A stretch of DNA of 64,000 nt, taken from the NCBI RefSeq assembly GCF_905220415.1, contig NC_059542.1:5580001-5644000 (forward strand), given 5' to 3'. This stretch comes from Colias croceus (taxonomy: Eukaryota > Arthropoda > Insecta > Lepidoptera > Pieridae). Of the stretch, positions 9,594 to 20,438 are shown piece after piece. The notes beneath the pieces are model-generated. The model worked only from the letters and a program-made list of their open reading frames with translations, was not told the origin of the DNA and ran no database searches. Position 1 is the stretch's first letter; every line of letters begins with the position of its first letter. Both the position numbers and the translations under genes were made by a program.

Positions 9594-12500
9594 CTGAAAA
9601 ATAAAACCATACTTAAATTGAAATAGATGATTTTCTTAAAATAGAATAAAAATAACAAGTAATTTTCCTTATTAAGTCGTTATAAAGCTTCAAGTACATG
9701 GCGCGAAATTATGCTTCATACAATTTCTGAACATTCAGCAAACGATTTTTAAACTTGCACAAAAGACTCCCAAACATCAAGGGACAAAAGTTAGTAAATA
9801 TTTACATACGCTGAAATATAAAGAGCATGACAATCGCAATGCCAAGGGTTGTTCGACAATTTGACATTAGCGAGTTTCGGCATGTAGTCGAGAGTTCGCG
9901 ACGGCAGCGAGGGGAACATGTTGTTGTCCAAGTATCTGTCAACATACGGAATAAAGCATTTCATCAAATAAAAATGAGTTAGAAACCCCAATTAAAACTT
10001 TGTTTGGTCGTTGTTTTATACGAAAGCATTTTCGGATTCATATTGTGTTGATGTGAAATACATTTCATGAAAAGCGTATTAATTACAAAAATTGAGTTAT
10101 GAAACGGTTTTTTACCTTTTTTATCGTAATGAATGGGAGATATGTCCGTTATAATAAATTTAAATGAATCACTCTGCCTAATTAAATATATAATGCAGCA
10201 TAAATGTGACTTACAACGTTGTAAGATTTTTAAATGTTGCAAATGTTTTGAAATGAACCTCGTAAATCTGATTATCGGATAAAATCAATGAAGTTAAATT
10301 TTCCAATCCCCGGAAAGTGGTGACGTTCAGGAATTTCAACTTATTTTTAGACAAATCGAGTTTTTCGAGGCTGGAACAATTCACAAATGCGTCGTCTGGC
10401 AGCTCTTGTAGAAGGTTCTCTTTTAAATTTAAAAATCTCAACGATCTTAGATGCCTGAATTCAAGACCAGTCAACTGAAAAAAGAAACAAGTCCCATTCA
10501 AGACTACATTTAAGTACTTAGCTGAGTACGTCAAATGTTAAACATAATACGCAGTGGGATCTTTCTTTTAAAGTGAAACTTTTATTACATCGTCTTAAAC
10601 TTTTTGGTCTGTGTAGCGCATGTCGCGTGACGCACGATACGTACGATAATTATCGTACAAATACGATAATTTTTAGTTAAATGTCTATAGTGTGAAAAAA
10701 AGTTTCACTTTTACCGTGGTTTCATAAAACTACACAACATTTTTTTTAAGTTGTATTAAAATAAACAAACTTTCTTTAAATAAATTATATAGAAGAAAAG
10801 CAAAAGCGCATAGTGTTCACTAGTAATTTCCTTCTGGATTCAATACCAATACTTGGTTAGTTGGTAAAGTAGATTGGATTTTCTCCTTGCTCGTTGCTAG
10901 TTACTGGCCTTTTTCTTTAAAAGTTGGCACTGACCTATCGCTTATGTAATCGATATTATAAATTAGACACGGCAATGCCGCGGAAAAGGTTTCGAGTTTA
11001 ATTTGTAGGTAACGATTACAATTTATTATAGTGATATTTCTTTATAAGCCGATTTATATTTTAATGATTTCTTTAAATAAAACGTGATAAATTAAATAAG
11101 TGTCTAATAAAACGGAGAGGATAGGACCCTCACGTAAGCGACCCTTATCTATTTACGCCAGAAAAAAGAAATTTATGCATTTAATTTCGACTATCTCGGC
11201 GTTTGGTCTACATTATCTTTCTACAAATTAAAACGAATGACGGTACATATTGTAAAGTTGAACAGAATTTATCTTTCAGGAAAAGGGTCAAAATAAAGCT
11301 CTTATTAAAAATGTTAACTAGGCACTCTATTGTTTCATAATGAAAGCATTACCATAGCAAAATAAAAAAATATCTATTGGCCTGGTATAAATCAAATACA
11401 TATTTCGCAAATTCATGAATATAAATTTACTTACGCTCATTAAATTATTGTTCGACAGATCCAAAAACGTCAAACAGAAGAGATTACAGAACAAATTTGT
11501 CGGTATAATTCGTAAGTCATTTTTGTCCATTAACAGGGTTTCCAATGACAAAAGGCTTTCGAAGGCTGTGTCTGTGATGTTACTTATCTGGTTGTTTGAC
11601 AATTTCAATATTTGCAAATTAATCAAATGGAAAGTTCCATTCTGTATTTGTTGTATTTTGTTATTCGATAAATCGAGAATTAATAGGGAACGTAATCCGA
11701 GGAACGTGTCTGATGGTACGTAAACAATTTGATTATTCGATATATCAACAGTTTCTAAGTATGTATTGTTGGCAAATAATCGCTCTGGTAGCGTGTACAA
11801 AAAATTGTTTGATAAATCAACGTGAAAGAGCTTTTTTGTATATCGGAAAGCCTCACTGTCAATCTCTTCGAGGTAATTTCGTTGTAAACGCCTGCAAAGA
11901 AAATATAATCAGTAATTTTCTATCTTTTTTATTAAGGGATTTAGCGTTACATTTATTAATGAAAATATTCAACTTTTACCTTTTTGGATGCTAGAAATGA
12001 ATAGGTGATATAAAAAGGAAAAATCCATTTTAATTATTTTCAGTAAAGTTGGAAATAATTATTTAAAATAAAACACGAAAAAGTTTTACTTCTAGTGATC
12101 AGTTGAATATAGGTACCAATCGTGATTTGTAAATAAATAAATCCCAATCTCATTATTATTAGAAACAGAAGACAATAAAAATCAACATAAGAAATTTGCA
12201 CCATACTCACAAAATCCTCAAATTGATAAGTGAATCGAAGATTCCAGAAGGCAGGTATTCCACATGATTGTCAAACATATCCAGCTCTGTCAGCGATCGC
12301 ATTCCTTTGAAGCTTGACTTGTGTAACGTTCGTAATTTATTTGTTCCTAGATCGCTGAAAACGTATAGAGAAGCAGATTTATAATTTCAGATTAAAATTC
12401 AGATTTCGTATCTTTTCTATGATAAAATTTGTTGAATTAATAAAAATAGTATTTGATAATATAGACACTTGACTTTTTTCTCGCCTTTTCACGCAAATCT

Positions 12501-15500
12501 GCTTAGGCAAGAAGCAAAAATTTCATCAGAAGAAATCAATCACATTTCGTAATAGGTATAAGTTTACGTAGTAGGTAGTTATAGCTTAGTCCATGTTACA
12601 AAGGCTCTCTTATTTTTGTTTCATAACTCACATTTTCTCGATTGAACCTCTTGTATTCAATCAATATGAATATTGAAGTCGTCAATAAAGACAAAATCTA
12701 TAAATAATGTGTATCTGTTTTCATCTATAATTCAATAAGCGAAACTGTCTACTAATATAAATGATGTATATTGTAAAAGGTACGTACAACTTTATTTGAG
12801 TTATAAAATGGGAGCTATCCGATTCCATCTTGTTCAATTGATTCTACGAAATAGCAATCCTAAACAAATAGAAGTACGATAGCCTAATTGACCATCGCGA
12901 TACAGCAAATCCAATAGCTCTTAAGGTCCAGATAGTGAATGTGGGTTGAAAGTAATTAATTAAATGAAGAAAAACGAAAAGATCGCTATTATACAAAGAG
13001 ACTGAAAGTAACTAATTAATTATTTCGTTACTATATTCTTAACAAACGAATACATTTACAAGCTAAGATTTTTAGTGTGAATGGGAATTATTTATAATAA
13101 TTTTAGGGCCATTATTTCTAATAATAATTCTTTGTCATTCAGTAAATAAAATAAACTAAAATTCTGTAGGAATACCGCTATAAAGAAACAATAATTCTTA
13201 TTAACAAATGTACAGACTGTACATTGTACAACGCTTAATGATGTGATTATATATCATGTATTTCACGAATCAAGAATTTGAACTGTAACTATAGGCAGTA
13301 TGTCTAAATGCATAGGTAGTAGTAGTAAAAGTATAACCAACATAGTATAAATATCCACAGGAACAACGAGATCCGCATTCAAGGAAGTAAGTCCTGATCG
13401 CCAGCAGTTCAGAGATCGATGGGAAGCGTCACATCTGCAAACACTTTTCGAGCATTGACGCCACCGAGATTGTGATAAGCTTATTGTCCACGCTGCAAGT
13501 GAAAGCGATAACAAATGTTAATAAAAATAAAGGGAATATGTTGGCATCTGTTGTCTTAATAGGGATACAGCGTTAGAAGTTGTGATCTTAGAAAGAGCGG
13601 AACGTCAATGTAATGATACAGTTTTTACTGGTATGCCTTTGCGATGCCTTGGTGGCACAGAACAGTAAAAAGGTGGTTACCGTTATAAATAATAAACAAT
13701 CATTACATTGCAACAAGCGCGCAAAATATTTCTTATCTTAAACCTTTGTCTTGTACTATCAAAACAGGAAGATTGTCATATTAGCATTACGCGTAAAATG
13801 GCAACTTTAATCGTGTAGAAAGGTGTATGGTCAAATTTGAGGCATCTGATTTTATACATAATAATAATTATTGTATTTTATATTCATAGACCTGTATTTG
13901 ACTAATACGTGTTTCATAATATGAACTAAATACATCTTTGTTCGTCATCCAAACTTAATTACACCCACAACATAAAACGTATACATTTATTACATACTAA
14001 TTTATTTTCTTTTATGTCAGTCAGAGAAGTGCCAGCATTCCTCAGTAATGTATGAACCCTTATCGGAATTCCTAGTAGAAGGTCGATATATTACTTGGCG
14101 ACATTAAAATGAAGTTTTACTTAGAGCCACGCTAGTTATGAAAATTATTCTGCCAACTATTCTTGGGGAATGTGCCTTTTCATGGTAACACATTTTTTGT
14201 AAACGAACTTGAACTATTGCTATATATTATGACCTTATAAAATGACAAACTATTAAACGTATGTAACTTTACAAAGCTACGGTCAAACGTTATTTTATAT
14301 TGATCGTATTTATCCTAATATACTTTGTATACTTATGCGATTTTTCTAGTAATCGTATTTGTTTTATCAATCAAACTCCTAACAAGAGTACACATATTAA
14401 TTACTATCTTTATTTTAATGTCCTATTGTCAAAGTTTGCTAATCTCTGACATAACATGGAGTCTTAAATCATGGTTAAATCCCATGAGTTGCAGTTAAAT
14501 GATTTATTACTATGGTACATGGATAGCGTCAAGATAAACACAAACACAGTAACAAAGTTTCAAAGTTATCGCCTTCGCTGGTTTCTGTATTTACCCGCCT
14601 TAACTATTATCTAATTATAAATTTATTGTTTTTATCTACGCGGTTATTATTTAAGTATCTCAGCATCTTATTTAGCGATAGATAGAAACCCTTTAGAACG
14701 CGATCCATTTATCTCGACGTTTTGAATACAATGAGCTTGGTTCGGTTAAATTATTTCAGAATAAATTGTGTTTAAAATCTATTTGTATATAAATTAAACC
14801 TTTATTTTATAATTTTATCTATGTTAAACTTGAAGAAATATATCATATCCGTGTAATTTAAACATTAGTTTCGGCAATTTGGCATTAACACAATATTACT
14901 TCACAATATAAAACGGCGTTATTGGTTTTGGCGCCGACTAAACACTGTAATATGTATGAAATAGAAATGAGATTGTATTTGTTACAAATATTTTCAATGC
15001 TGGATTAAATTCGTAATAATTATGAGTAAATATCTTTCCAATTATAAGATAGCATCGTTATCAATATATCTACTTCATGAAGAGGATCCAGATTAATAAA
15101 TGATGTGAAAAAGCTGCATCCGTAAAGTCAATACCATACAATCTGCAAATTATTGTAAAGCTTCAAAAACAAATAAAGAGGCAGCTGTAGAGAATCTCTT
15201 ATTCCCTCAAATATACATTTCTGGGAAGCAGCATGATAATATATTTACATGCATGATATTATATTGACATAACAGACGTATATGGTTGAAAAGTTGTTTT
15301 ATTACGCCGAGTTCAAACTTCCGCCACGTAATGATGGCTGTGATTGTGACTTGTGATTAATTAGCTGATTTCCAATTCCACGTTGGATTATACGGGACTG
15401 CTTAACATGCTCTAATGCATTCACTTCATTTAACTTTTAAATTACGCACCAGGCAAAATTTGGGCGGTAGAAGTTTTAGGTATAAAGAATAAAGATACTC

Positions 15501-15911
15501 GCTGGCAGAGTAATGTATTAATCGTTGGCTGGGTAATCTATTAATTATCTAATTATAAGTTAAAGGTTCAAATTACCTAAATAAGTTTAAAGAGAATAAG
15601 ATCACATGGATAGTACAGTTTACTGCCCCTTAGTTTGTACTGGAATTCTATGTCAAGCTACAATATCACAAAGAACTTATTAAGATAAATAACTAACCAG
15701 GTTGTTCAATAGCTCGCAGACGTCGATCCAATTGCCGCCACTTCAAGTCTTCGGCACAAGCTTCATTTCCCGCGTCTCCAGGTTTAGTTTTCCTCGTTAA
15801 TATTTGGAGTACCTCACAGGGAGTGAGGGAGCATTGTGCCTCTATCTGCAACACTGATTGAACGATTTGTTTTATCTCCGCTTTTGTAAGATCGAATGGA
15901 ATTTTGCTTTG
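9350..15911 (-). CDS. Secreted/extracellular leucine-rich-repeat protein (LRRNT-LRRs-LRRCT)
   Basis: Seven exons join in phase: 15698-15911, 13342-13492, 12211-12354, 11435-11891, 10215-10474, 9810-9935 and 9350-9593, giving 531 residues up to TAA at 9350-9352. Order of parts: a charged helical pre-domain with QCSLTPCEVLQIL; an LRRNT cap (QCSKSVCRCDASHRSLNCWR, residues about 86-105); about 13 LRRs (LDLSNNKI, LKLSNNQI, LDLSKNKL and similar); an LRRCT cap (NNPWHCDCHALYISAW ... CVSPWYLEGH ... FPELC); then a hydrophilic tail ending MDNWQ. There is no membrane segment after the LRRCT, so it should be secreted or held by a partner. LRR proteins of this layout bind other proteins in development or innate immunity. 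I do not recognise the orthologue. The initiator exon is missing: the first exon here begins in phase 0 after an acceptor. Confidence 0.85.
9810..9935 (-). CDS. LRR gene exon: last LRR and start of LRRCT
   Basis: The acceptor GTTGACAG and donor GTATGT bound 126 bases encoding YLDNNMFPSLPSRTL, then KLSNNPWHCDCHALYIS. N-x-P-W-x-C-D-C is the diagnostic start of an LRRCT. Choosing GTATGT, not the GT three bases later, restores A-W-V-R, the tryptophan usual in this position. Confidence 0.85.
10215..10474 (-). CDS. LRR gene exon: distal LRRs
   Basis: Acceptor TTTCTTTTTTCAG and donor GTAAGT bound 260 bases. It encodes LTGLEFRHLRSLRFLNLKEN, LEKLDLSKNKL, LTSLILSDNQI and NLTTL, with sequons NCS, NVT and NLT. 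Confidence 0.88.
10570..10749 (+). mobile_element. MITE family 'AAAGTGAAACTTTT', copy 1
   Basis: It has terminal inverted motifs AAAGTGAAACTTTT and AAAAGTTTCACTTTTACC, and the core TGTGTAGCGCATGTCGCGTG. It is nearly identical, in the opposite direction, to 41501-41659, apart from a 20-base extra block (a second ATCGTA/TACGAT palindrome) in this copy. It lies in an LRR gene intron. Confidence 0.75.
11435..11891 (-). CDS. LRR gene exon: central LRRs
   Basis: The largest exon, 457 bases, bounded by acceptor TTTTCTTTGCAG and donor GTAAGT. It carries about seven repeats: LRLQRNYL, VDLSNNFL, VDISNNQI, LDLSNNKI, LKLSNNQI, LLMDKNDL and LDLSNNNL. It has N-glycosylation sequons such as NNT and NGT, as expected for an extracellular protein. 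Confidence 0.88.
12211..12354 (-). CDS. LRR gene exon: first LRRs
   Basis: Acceptor ATACGTTTTCAG and donor GTGAGT bound 144 bases encoding DLGTNKLRTLHKSSFKGM, then LTELDMFDNHVEYLPSGIF and LINLRIL. These are two LRR units. Split codons at both ends match the neighbours. Confidence 0.82.
12355..13341. other. LRR gene intron, no other feature seen
   Basis: AT-rich intron between the LRRNT exon and the first LRR exon. I see no coding sequence or named repeat in it. Confidence 0.5.
13342..13492 (-). CDS. LRR gene exon: LRRNT cap
   Basis: The acceptor TTTCACTTGCAG lies just before 13492 and the donor is GTTGGT after 13342. It encodes WTISLSQSRWRQ and then the cysteine cluster C-x4-C-x-C-x8-C, with LTSLNADLVVPVDIYT, the usual end of an LRRNT. 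The donor is weak, but only this position restores the frame into IDLGTNKL of the next exon. Confidence 0.75.
13493..15697. other. LRR gene intron, no other feature seen
   Basis: A 2.2-kb AT-rich intron between the pre-domain exon and the LRRNT exon. No open frame with family motifs and no clear repeat was seen. Just upstream of the LRRNT exon an alternate frame reads IFPLFLLTFVIAFTCS, which looks like a signal peptide but is out of frame with the cap. Confidence 0.45.
15698..15911 (-). CDS. LRR gene exon 1 visible: pre-LRRNT helical region
   Basis: The acceptor CCCCTTTTGCAAG and donor GTTAGT bound 214 bases, open in one frame: QSKIPFDLTKAEIKQIVQSV ... SLTPCEVLQILTRK ... DLKWRQLDRRLRAIEQP. 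The final G plus CG of the LRRNT exon makes alanine, so the two join without a break. The charged, heptad-like stretch could be a short coiled coil. This exon is absent from the long open-frame view because it is short and split. Confidence 0.68.
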
Positions 15912-17690
15912 CTTGCAAAAGGGGATTATTCAATTTCAAGATATCGTTAGCATAGTCGAAATAAACTGTCAAAATACCTAGAATTACAATAGAGGTAGAA
16001 TTTAAGGTAATTGATGTTCTGATGGTTCAATTAGTGTGTGAATTTATTTCAAAGGTCGCGTCAGGTACGGTTCTATATTTAGATAATTTTCTAATTTGGA
16101 GCTCATATCCTGATTTATAACAAAGTAAATGTCAATTTCACGAACGTATATTTAATGATATCCTAATAAATGTATATTAACAATTAATTTTGTGAAATAT
16201 TCCCGAAACGATTTCGGTTGGTACGCACGACAGCATTCATAATATTAATAATCACTTATTTCTGGTATAAGAAATATTATGTCGAAATATTGAATAGAGG
16301 GACAAATCACAATATAATATTACTTTTTCGTTTTAAAAGAGAAAAAATCGTATTACATTTCTCTTCCTCCCAGTAATAATATTACAGTGTATATAATACT
16401 TAATAGTATTATATATATTACATCTTTTGAACCTCAAAGCCTTACAGAATAAACTTCTGTAGCTTGAAATTCATAACTTAAGCGAAATTCCAAAAAGAGC
16501 AACTGTGAGAACGGGAAGTTATCTGTAGAGATTACGCTTTAAATATAAAAATGCTGAATTCTGGAAAGAGTACCTACAGCAGTAAGTTTTAGTGAAAGCA
16601 AATCCATTACTTTAATTTGTATTATGGTATAAAATATATTAAGCTATGGATTGTCATCGTCCTTTTGGACAAAAATCCCTGAATAAACAATACAAAAAAA
16701 AATAGCTAGGATTTCTAGGAAATTAGTGGATATCCGGCTTTATATGTATTTCTCTCTAAGTATGGAAGAATTTAATAAATATTCATTAGCATGCATTCCT
16801 TATTATATTACGTAAAGTTGATTGATGGATTATCAGTTAAATGGGTCCATTCTTTAACATGATTGATAACGCGAGATACTCATAACTTCTATACTTTTTT
16901 ATAATTAATATAGAAAACCGTTTAATGAAAAGGATCAGAAAACGAGCTTGTACCTTATTAGTCAAAAAGTAATGTGCTACGGACAATAGAAGATTGTGAC
17001 TCAGATAATTGCTTTCTTTTGTTACTATGCCGTTTCGTTTCTAATTGGTCTTAAACGAAGCTTTTCACTGCTTTAAGTGGAAACGTTACAACAAAATACT
17101 AAATACATCTTTTCTCTTTACACGGCTAATCTAACAGACTAACAAATAATAGAAGTTAAGACATAACACCTATGTTTCACGAGGTAATTATGTGTGCATT
17201 TTGAGTCTCTTATTTTTGGATATTTATATCGAATATTATAAAGTTTTACTTCGGATTATTAAATAGGTATATTATGTTTTAATTAAATTAGAAATAATAA
17301 TCTAAATTGTGCTCTCTTTAAACGTTTTATTCATAAGCACTAAAATTATTTTGATAAAACAACTTTGAAAATTTACAAAACACTATCTCATTGATCTCAA
17401 AGCTCTTTACCAGAGTTTCAAAGGAATTAGTAATTCTAAATCATAAAATATAGTAGATAGTATTTCGTATACATTTACATGGTACTGAGTAGGTACGCAC
17501 AAACCACAAGTTTTAAAATATACCTATTGAGTTTGTAAAAGCCTTTAATTAATTATTCACCATTACTATTAAGTATTTAACATTATCTGCACCGTATATT
17601 CTTAGATTGCTAATTTTACACCAAACGGTTCTTACACTCTTAAAAAAGACCCTCTTAAATATTTACGATATATGAACGTAAAATACGTAC
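15912..17690. other. Non-coding stretch, 5' side of LRR gene
   Basis: The initiator exon of the LRR gene should lie here or farther right and must end in phase 0. I found no convincing candidate. The rest is AT-rich with no named repeat. Confidence 0.4.
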
Positions 17691-17739
17691 CCAATAAAGC
17701 GAGAATTTGTAATGTTATGAATAACCTTGAAATTTTCAT
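17691..17739 (-). CDS. Candidate signal-peptide first exon (cadherin?)
   Basis: On the minus strand, ATG at 17737-17739 begins MKISRLFITLQILALL, then a G before a strong donor GTACGT. A basic start followed by a hydrophobic run is a classical signal peptide. The exon ends one base into a codon. That phase fits the cadherin exon at 5642-5746 (giving ...LALLGCQIEG) and cannot be joined to the LRR exon at 15698-15911, which starts in phase 0. If right, the LRR gene lies inside a 12-kb cadherin intron. An unseen intermediate exon, or a chance match, remains possible. Confidence 0.35.
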
Positions 17740-19529
17740 GTTACTTTTCAGAAAATTACATCTGTCCTTACACAACAACAAGTCTGACCGCGAGATACTA
17801 CTGTATACTATGTTTAGTTTAAATTGCTTTTCTGAATGAGACACATGCAATACAATATTGTGACAATACACAATAATAGAATATCTAAAAATAACCACGC
17901 AATAAAATGATTTTCGGAATGTTATGACTGCACCAATGTATCTTTAAAAGTTGGTTTTCTTGCTCAAAATTTCCTCTCCGAACTTTCTTTTTTTTTCAAA
18001 ATTATTTCACACTCAAATGCCTTTGAATTATTGCAAATTGCAAATTTTTCACGTGAATGCTTAGATGATGTCGCAAAATTTGTGTATAGTCATGATCTCA
18101 TCGTTTAAAAGTGGTGCAAATATATTGAAATAATATTTTTACAATACGAATAGGATTATCGATTTTGCATACGGGTTGTATTCCGTGGTCTCTGTATTTA
18201 GTTTTATCGCTCGAATAAACCATTCATATTTTTGGAGGACAAAACAAATAAATATGTGTGCATTGTTTGCCTTTTGTTTAGTCCCGTCCACGATTTTATT
18301 ACAATTGTATAATTAACCAGTTAACTGAATTGATTGTGTCCGCTTGTAGAGGTTTCGATAGGAATCTATTTAAATATCTTATACAAGAACAAATCGCTAA
18401 TACAAACCTTTTCTTAAATATCTTGTAAAATGTCTATGTCGATTACAAAATTAAACATTTAAGAATAAATAGGTACATAGGTATTAAAACGCTTTTATAT
18501 TTGTTTTCGACTATGTACTGCTAACCGAATTCTACATCTTTAATTCAGAAAGATAAATACGGCTACAAAATCTTAGCTTTCCCCAATATAATATTCACAA
18601 ACTATGAATGTCTATGATATACTGCTCAGATATAAGATATAATCGCAGGTGATATTAGAAGCTTCTCCGATAAATACGAAACATTATTCATAAAGATTTC
18701 GAGAAACGCTATCACAAAGCTCTCATTTCTACTTTCGGAAAGTTTCCAATAAATTGTATGTTTCGGGGATATTGAATTTATATCCCAACTGTCAAGGTGA
18801 GTATATTCATGTAATCCAGAGATTTAACTTAACATGCTTTATTACCTTATGTTTTGAGCGCTGAAAGGAAATCATTTTTAGATTTCAAAACTGTTCAGGA
18901 GTTTGTCTATTGAAATTTGATTTCTTGTTCAATCAAATCAAATATTTCTATAAAATAATGCAGTACCTACCTACTTAACTGCACATGCAGTTTTTTGGTT
19001 TTTATTTTCTTCTTTCTTTTATATTTCTTTTAATAATATCTGTGTCTATGCTGTGTCTATAATAGAATAGAATAATACGATTTAATTACGACGTTTCGTC
19101 TCGACGATTTGTCCGTAGGTAGGTACTTGTATTAACAAGTTAACAAACAATATGGAAGCGATTAATTACAAAGGTCAGATTAGGCAAAGTTTCCGCTTAT
19201 CCCGTTATGTAATCTCTATTGTTATAATTAAACCTTTATTGTTGACAGGATATTATCAAAAATCTATATAATTGGAAATTGCGCCACGTTACGATGGATA
19301 TAAATAACCTTATTGTAATCATGACCATATAATATTAAAACATTCTATGTAACAACGTTTTCTCCGCATTAGATTATTGTAGTTAGGAAGAATATGAAAA
19401 AAAATATCTTAAGCTGAGGTGATTTCATCAATCAAGGAGTTGATGGGGACTCAAAATATGTCTTGATAAATATAAAAAACGTTTTCTCTACATAAGAACA
19501 TCCTTGTACTTCAAGAGCTGATATAATAA
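17740..19529. other. Non-coding spacer
   Basis: AT-rich, stop-rich sequence with no gene or repeat that I can support. Confidence 0.45.
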
Positions 19530-19614
19530 AAAAAAAGAATTATCGAAATCGGTCCACCCGTTCACGCTTGATGGCGTGACCAAAGAAAACGGGTTTCATT
19601 TTTATGTATATAGA
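19530..19614 (-). mobile_element. Helitron-like 5' fragment
   Basis: On the minus strand it starts TCTATATACATAAAAATGAA after a host A, followed by CCGTTTTCTTTGGTCACGCC and CGTGAACGGGTGGACCG. This is the common 5' portion of lepidopteran Helitron-type repeats. The 3' CTAG end is not visible, so the copy is truncated. Confidence 0.5.
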
Positions 19615-19885
19615 TTGGCAAAATATATATGTTCAAAGATTGGATGTTGTCAAGTAATAACAATAAAAATTGAAACAACATTTTGAATCGAGTCGGGTCT
19701 AGTAAGCAGTGGGTCGTAAAAGTAAGGAAATATATTCTAATTTCATTGTTACATCTCGCCTTTGACTTTTTAGTATGCGGGTCTCTTTTATTCAAGGGTA
19801 TTTTGGGTTAGAATATTCAATTTTAAGGGCGACCATTCCGATTTACACTTATTTTTATCAACAATATTTATGACCAGAGATCTAT

Positions 19886-19932
19886 GATATATAAAAGAGC
19901 TAGATACGTTACCCGCTCTCTATTTTGGCAAG
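19886..19932 (+). promoter_or_regulatory. Possible TATA promoter with first-exon donor
   Basis: A TATA-like ATATATAAAAGAGC (19888-19901) is followed about 45 bases later by ACTCAG|GTAAGTGCC, a strong + strand donor (GT at 19943). The spacing would suit a short non-coding first exon. No downstream exon was found, so it could be a mobile-element promoter or chance. Confidence 0.22.
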
Positions 19933-20359
19933 AAAAAACTCAGGTAAGTGCCCGAGTTTCACTTAGTCACGCACCATTCAGCGTCGTGGCTGGACGTTCT
20001 TTTTGGATTTTAATCGGCAGTTGTTATTACGAAGTACATGAGTGAGACATGTATTATGTCTCGTGCGTGAGAGTGAAAGAGAGAACAACTGTATTGGTGA
20101 TAATGCGTTAGTAAGTAGGTATGTATTAATTACGCTGTTTTTTAGTGCAATGATGTTGGCGTATGCCGCGTCTACTAGTATAATAAGTCATTGCCAGAGA
20201 TGCACATTTTCTATAAAAATATTTCGCAGCGTTGATAAGTAGATTTGCATAGGTTTTATTCCAGAAAAAAAGCCTTTTTTCATCAAAAACAAAGGTATTA
20301 CCGAGATTCATCGGATAACCATCCCTCACACATTCAATTTCATATAAATCACGCATCCA

Positions 20360-20438
20360 GGGATCTGAATCTGGTGTCATCCTTTAGTTTCTGTGATCTG
20401 TGGTTGTAATACATATTATGACACCTGATTCAGATCCC
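20360..20438. repeat. Inverted repeat, 21-bp arms
   Basis: GGGATCTGAATCTGGTGTCAT (20360-20380) pairs with ATGACACCTGATTCAGATCCC (20418-20438) with a single mismatch and a 37-base spacer. It could be a MITE remnant or a hairpin. The minus-strand open frame that begins in it (20126-20380) has no recognisable family. Confidence 0.6.

Noticed and set aside
13492..13560. Signal-peptide-like IFPLFLLTFVIAFTCS just upstream of the LRRNT exon
   Set aside because: No ATG in frame, it is out of frame with the LRRNT cysteines, and it runs to a stop within 30 codons. The acceptor inside it explains the sequence better.
20126..20380. 84-codon minus-strand frame beginning TPDSDPWMRDLYEIE
   Set aside because: It starts in the 21-bp inverted repeat and overlaps a plus-strand frame. 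No family was recognised and no splice partners were found.
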